DNA of 64,000 bases. Origin: SIG455 sp045646385 (GTDB taxonomy: Bacteria; Bacillota; Clostridia; UMGS1810). The translations under genes and the position numbers were made by a program. The stretch lies in NCBI GenBank assembly GCA_045646385.1, contig JAZRKQ010000002.1:119941-183940 (forward strand), written 5' to 3'. The notes under the pieces were generated by a model. The model had not been told where the DNA came from and ran no database searches. It saw only the letters and a list, made by a program, of their open reading frames with translations. This document shows, piece by piece, positions 62,934 through 64,000 of the stretch (its first letter is position 1; every line of letters begins with the position of its first letter).

Positions 62934-63281
62934 TCAATCCATCAATCCAAGAGATATAGAAACTGCTTCATTAACCGCACTTATAACGGCTTCATCTATA
63001 TGTCCTATACGCTCTTTAAGGCGTTTTTTATCAATCGTGCGTATCTGCTCAAGCAATATAACAGAATCTTTGCTAAGACCGTAATCGTCGCCTTTAATCT
63101 CTATATGCGTGGGCATTTTGGCTTTGTTTATCCGGCTGGTAATGGCTGCCACAATCACCGTTGGGCTATATTTGTTGCCAATGTCGTTCTGTACTATAAG
63201 CACAGGACGAATTCCGCCTTGCTCGCTGCCTACCACCGGACTTAAATCTGCGTAGAAAATATCGCCTCGTTTAACAATCAC
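62934..63281 (-). CDS. mazF: MazF/EndoA-type mRNA interferase toxin
   Basis: 115 residues, the normal PemK/MazF size: [58 protein letters not shown] and [17 protein letters not shown]. The conserved Arg-Gly-Asp start and the Thr-Ser motif belong to the catalytic face that cleaves single-stranded mRNA. It is coupled by a 4-base overlap to the antitoxin gene upstream, and both follow alr, as in Bacillus (alr-ndoAI-ndoA). Confidence 0.95.
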   Translation of the reverse strand: MIVKRGDIFYADLSPVVGSEQGGIRPVLIVQNDIGNKYSPTVIVAAITSRINKAKMPTHIEIKGDDYGLSKDSVILLEQIRTIDKKRLKERIGHIDEAVISAVNEAVSISLGLMD

Positions 63282-63559
63282 TTACAATCACACTCCGAAA
63301 GTTTGACCTCGTAGGCTTTCTGTTGCGCTTCGTCTGCACATACGCAGTATTCGGCAATATCGAGGTTGATTTCAGCCATTTCTTCATAACCTTTTTTCAT
63401 ACGTGCGCAAAGATCCATCTTCTTGCGTTCTTTTATATAAAGCCGCATAGCGTCTCGTATGAATTCACTTCTGTTTATATTAATCGAATTGGCAAAATCA
63501 TCAACTTCTGTAAGCAAAGAATCAGGCACGCTGATAAGTATTTTCCTTTGTCGTGACAT
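63278..63559 (-). CDS. mazE: Ribbon-helix-helix antitoxin (MazE/EndoAI type)
   Basis: 93 residues with an N-terminal ribbon-helix-helix DNA-binding fold ([35 protein letters not shown]; about 5-47), and a C-terminal toxin-binding tail ([15 protein letters not shown]...). Cys residues near the C-terminus ([14 protein letters not shown]) are unusual for the family. A strong promoter and a 20-base near-palindrome lie upstream, consistent with autoregulation. Confidence 0.93.
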   Translation of the reverse strand: MSRQRKILISVPDSLLTEVDDFANSININRSEFIRDAMRLYIKERKKMDLCARMKKGYEEMAEINLDIAEYCVCADEAQQKAYEVKLSECDCK

Positions 63560-63577
63560 TTAATCAAGCCCCCATTC

Positions 63578-63597
63578 GTATACATCATGATATATAC
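63578..63597. promoter_or_regulatory. Near-perfect palindrome at the mazE transcription start, candidate operator
   Basis: GTATACATCATGATATATAC, palindromic at 18 of 20 positions. It begins four bases beyond the -10, so it covers the expected start of transcription. The adjacent ribbon-helix-helix gene makes it a likely autoregulatory operator; binding is inferred. Confidence 0.6.
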
Positions 63598-63601
63598 TAA
63601 C

Positions 63602-63630
63602 ATTATACAAAGGTTCGGTACGAAAGTCAA
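63602..63630 (-). promoter_or_regulatory. Sigma-A promoter of mazEF
   Basis: TTGACT, 17-base spacer, TATAAT on the minus strand. Five of six -35 bases and all -10 bases match consensus. Lies between alr and mazE. Confidence 0.82.
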
Positions 63631-63637
63631 ATGCAGT

Positions 63638-64000
63638 TTATACCAAGTAATTCAGCACTTTCACAACTTTACCGTCTTTTATGTAAACTCGGGGGACGCG
63701 CTTGCCGACAACTGAAAGCACTTCATAACTTATAGTGCCTGCCAATGCAGCAACAGAGTCTACGGTAATTGTATTATTGCCATCTGTGCCAAATAATATA
63801 ACCTCATCACCGATTTTTATGTTTTTTATTTCTGTTACGTCCGCCATGGTCTGGTCCATACACACCCTGCCGATAACTTTTGCTTTACCCTTGCCGACAA
63901 TAACCTCGGCTTTGTTGGAAAGTAACCTGAAATATCCGTCTGCATATCCTATTCCGAATGTAGCGATATCTATAGGTTTATCAGCGGTGTAAGTGCAGCC
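63638..64000 (-). CDS. alr: Alanine racemase, C-terminal part (cut by window edge)
   Basis: The last 120 residues of a PLP-dependent alanine racemase that makes D-alanine for peptidoglycan. Visible C-terminal domain motifs: IATFGIGYADGYFRLLSN (the GYADGY loop), VIGRVCMDQTMADVT with the catalytic-region CMDQ, and ISYEVLSVVGKRVPRVYI (YE(V/I) L...RVPR, the conserved end). The N-terminal PLP-lysine barrel is outside the window. Downstream mazE-mazF retain the Bacillus gene order. Confidence 0.95.
   Translation of the reverse strand, partial: GCTYTADKPIDIATFGIGYADGYFRLLSNKAEVIVGKGKAKVIGRVCMDQTMADVTEIKNIKIGDEVILFGTDGNNTITVDSVAALAGTISYEVLSVVGKRVPRVYIKDGKVVKVLNYLV

Noticed and set aside
1..64000. 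CRISPR arrays, tRNA or rRNA genes, prophage
   Set aside because: No regularly spaced direct repeats, no rRNA-like stretches, no tRNA cloverleaf noticed and no phage structural genes; tRNAs could only be excluded firmly with tRNAscan.

Overview
The window looks like chromosome of a low-to-moderate G+C Gram-positive bacterium of the class Clostridia, probably a gut anaerobe. Support: strong AAGGAGG-type ribosome sites, sigma-A type promoters, Firmicutes-specific genes (SepF, DivIVA, YlmH-like S4 protein, AddAB, Noc, RqcH, an alr-mazE-mazF order as in Bacillus), a class III anaerobic ribonucleotide reductase, and many secreted proteins carrying SLH (S-layer homology) domains. The exact family cannot be named from sequence alone. 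I saw no rRNA, tRNA, CRISPR array or prophage.

Layout (almost everything is on the minus strand, so read from right to left). 1-5.3 kb: prfA, sua5/ywlC, ywlE-type phosphatase, rimI, tsaD and a truncated SLH gene, one co-directional run (translation termination and the t6A tRNA pathway). 5.3-8 kb: a small accessory patch with a secreted stalk-domain protein, an SLH protein facing an XRE regulator across a perfect 10-bp inverted repeat, and a frameshifted REP-associated transposase gene that carries two REP-like palindromes in its own coding sequence. 7.9-13.3 kb: ileS, rsmG, noc, rsmA. 10.5-25.8 kb: a 13-gene run (zapA, U32 protein, dut, a NusG_II protein, mutS, mutL, miaA, a HlyD-like protein, yggS, sepF, ylmH, divIVA, ileS) combining cell division, mismatch repair and tRNA modification. 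25.9-28.8 kb: glmS and, divergently, three small genes of unknown role.

28.9-46.4 kb is the most distinctive part: a block of secreted or surface genes with two large tandem heparinase II/III-type polysaccharide lyases, two SLH proteins, two paralogous secreted proteins sharing a ~200-residue module I do not recognise, and a GH20 hexosaminidase without a signal peptide. It reads as a glycan-degradation and cell-surface locus, perhaps aimed at amino-sugar or uronic-acid polysaccharides; the substrate is an inference. 46.9-64 kb returns to housekeeping genes: a class A PBP, nrdD-nrdG with two NrdR-like boxes, addB-addA with two small trailing genes, rpsT, rqcH, a secreted unknown, mazE-mazF with a palindrome over the promoter start region, and the 3' end of alr.

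Best candidates for something undescribed: the paralogous module pair at 43.1-46.4 kb with a nearly identical 140-bp stretch, the surface lyase locus around it, the transposase gene with embedded REP-like palindromes, and the XRE/SLH divergent pair with its palindromic operator-like site.
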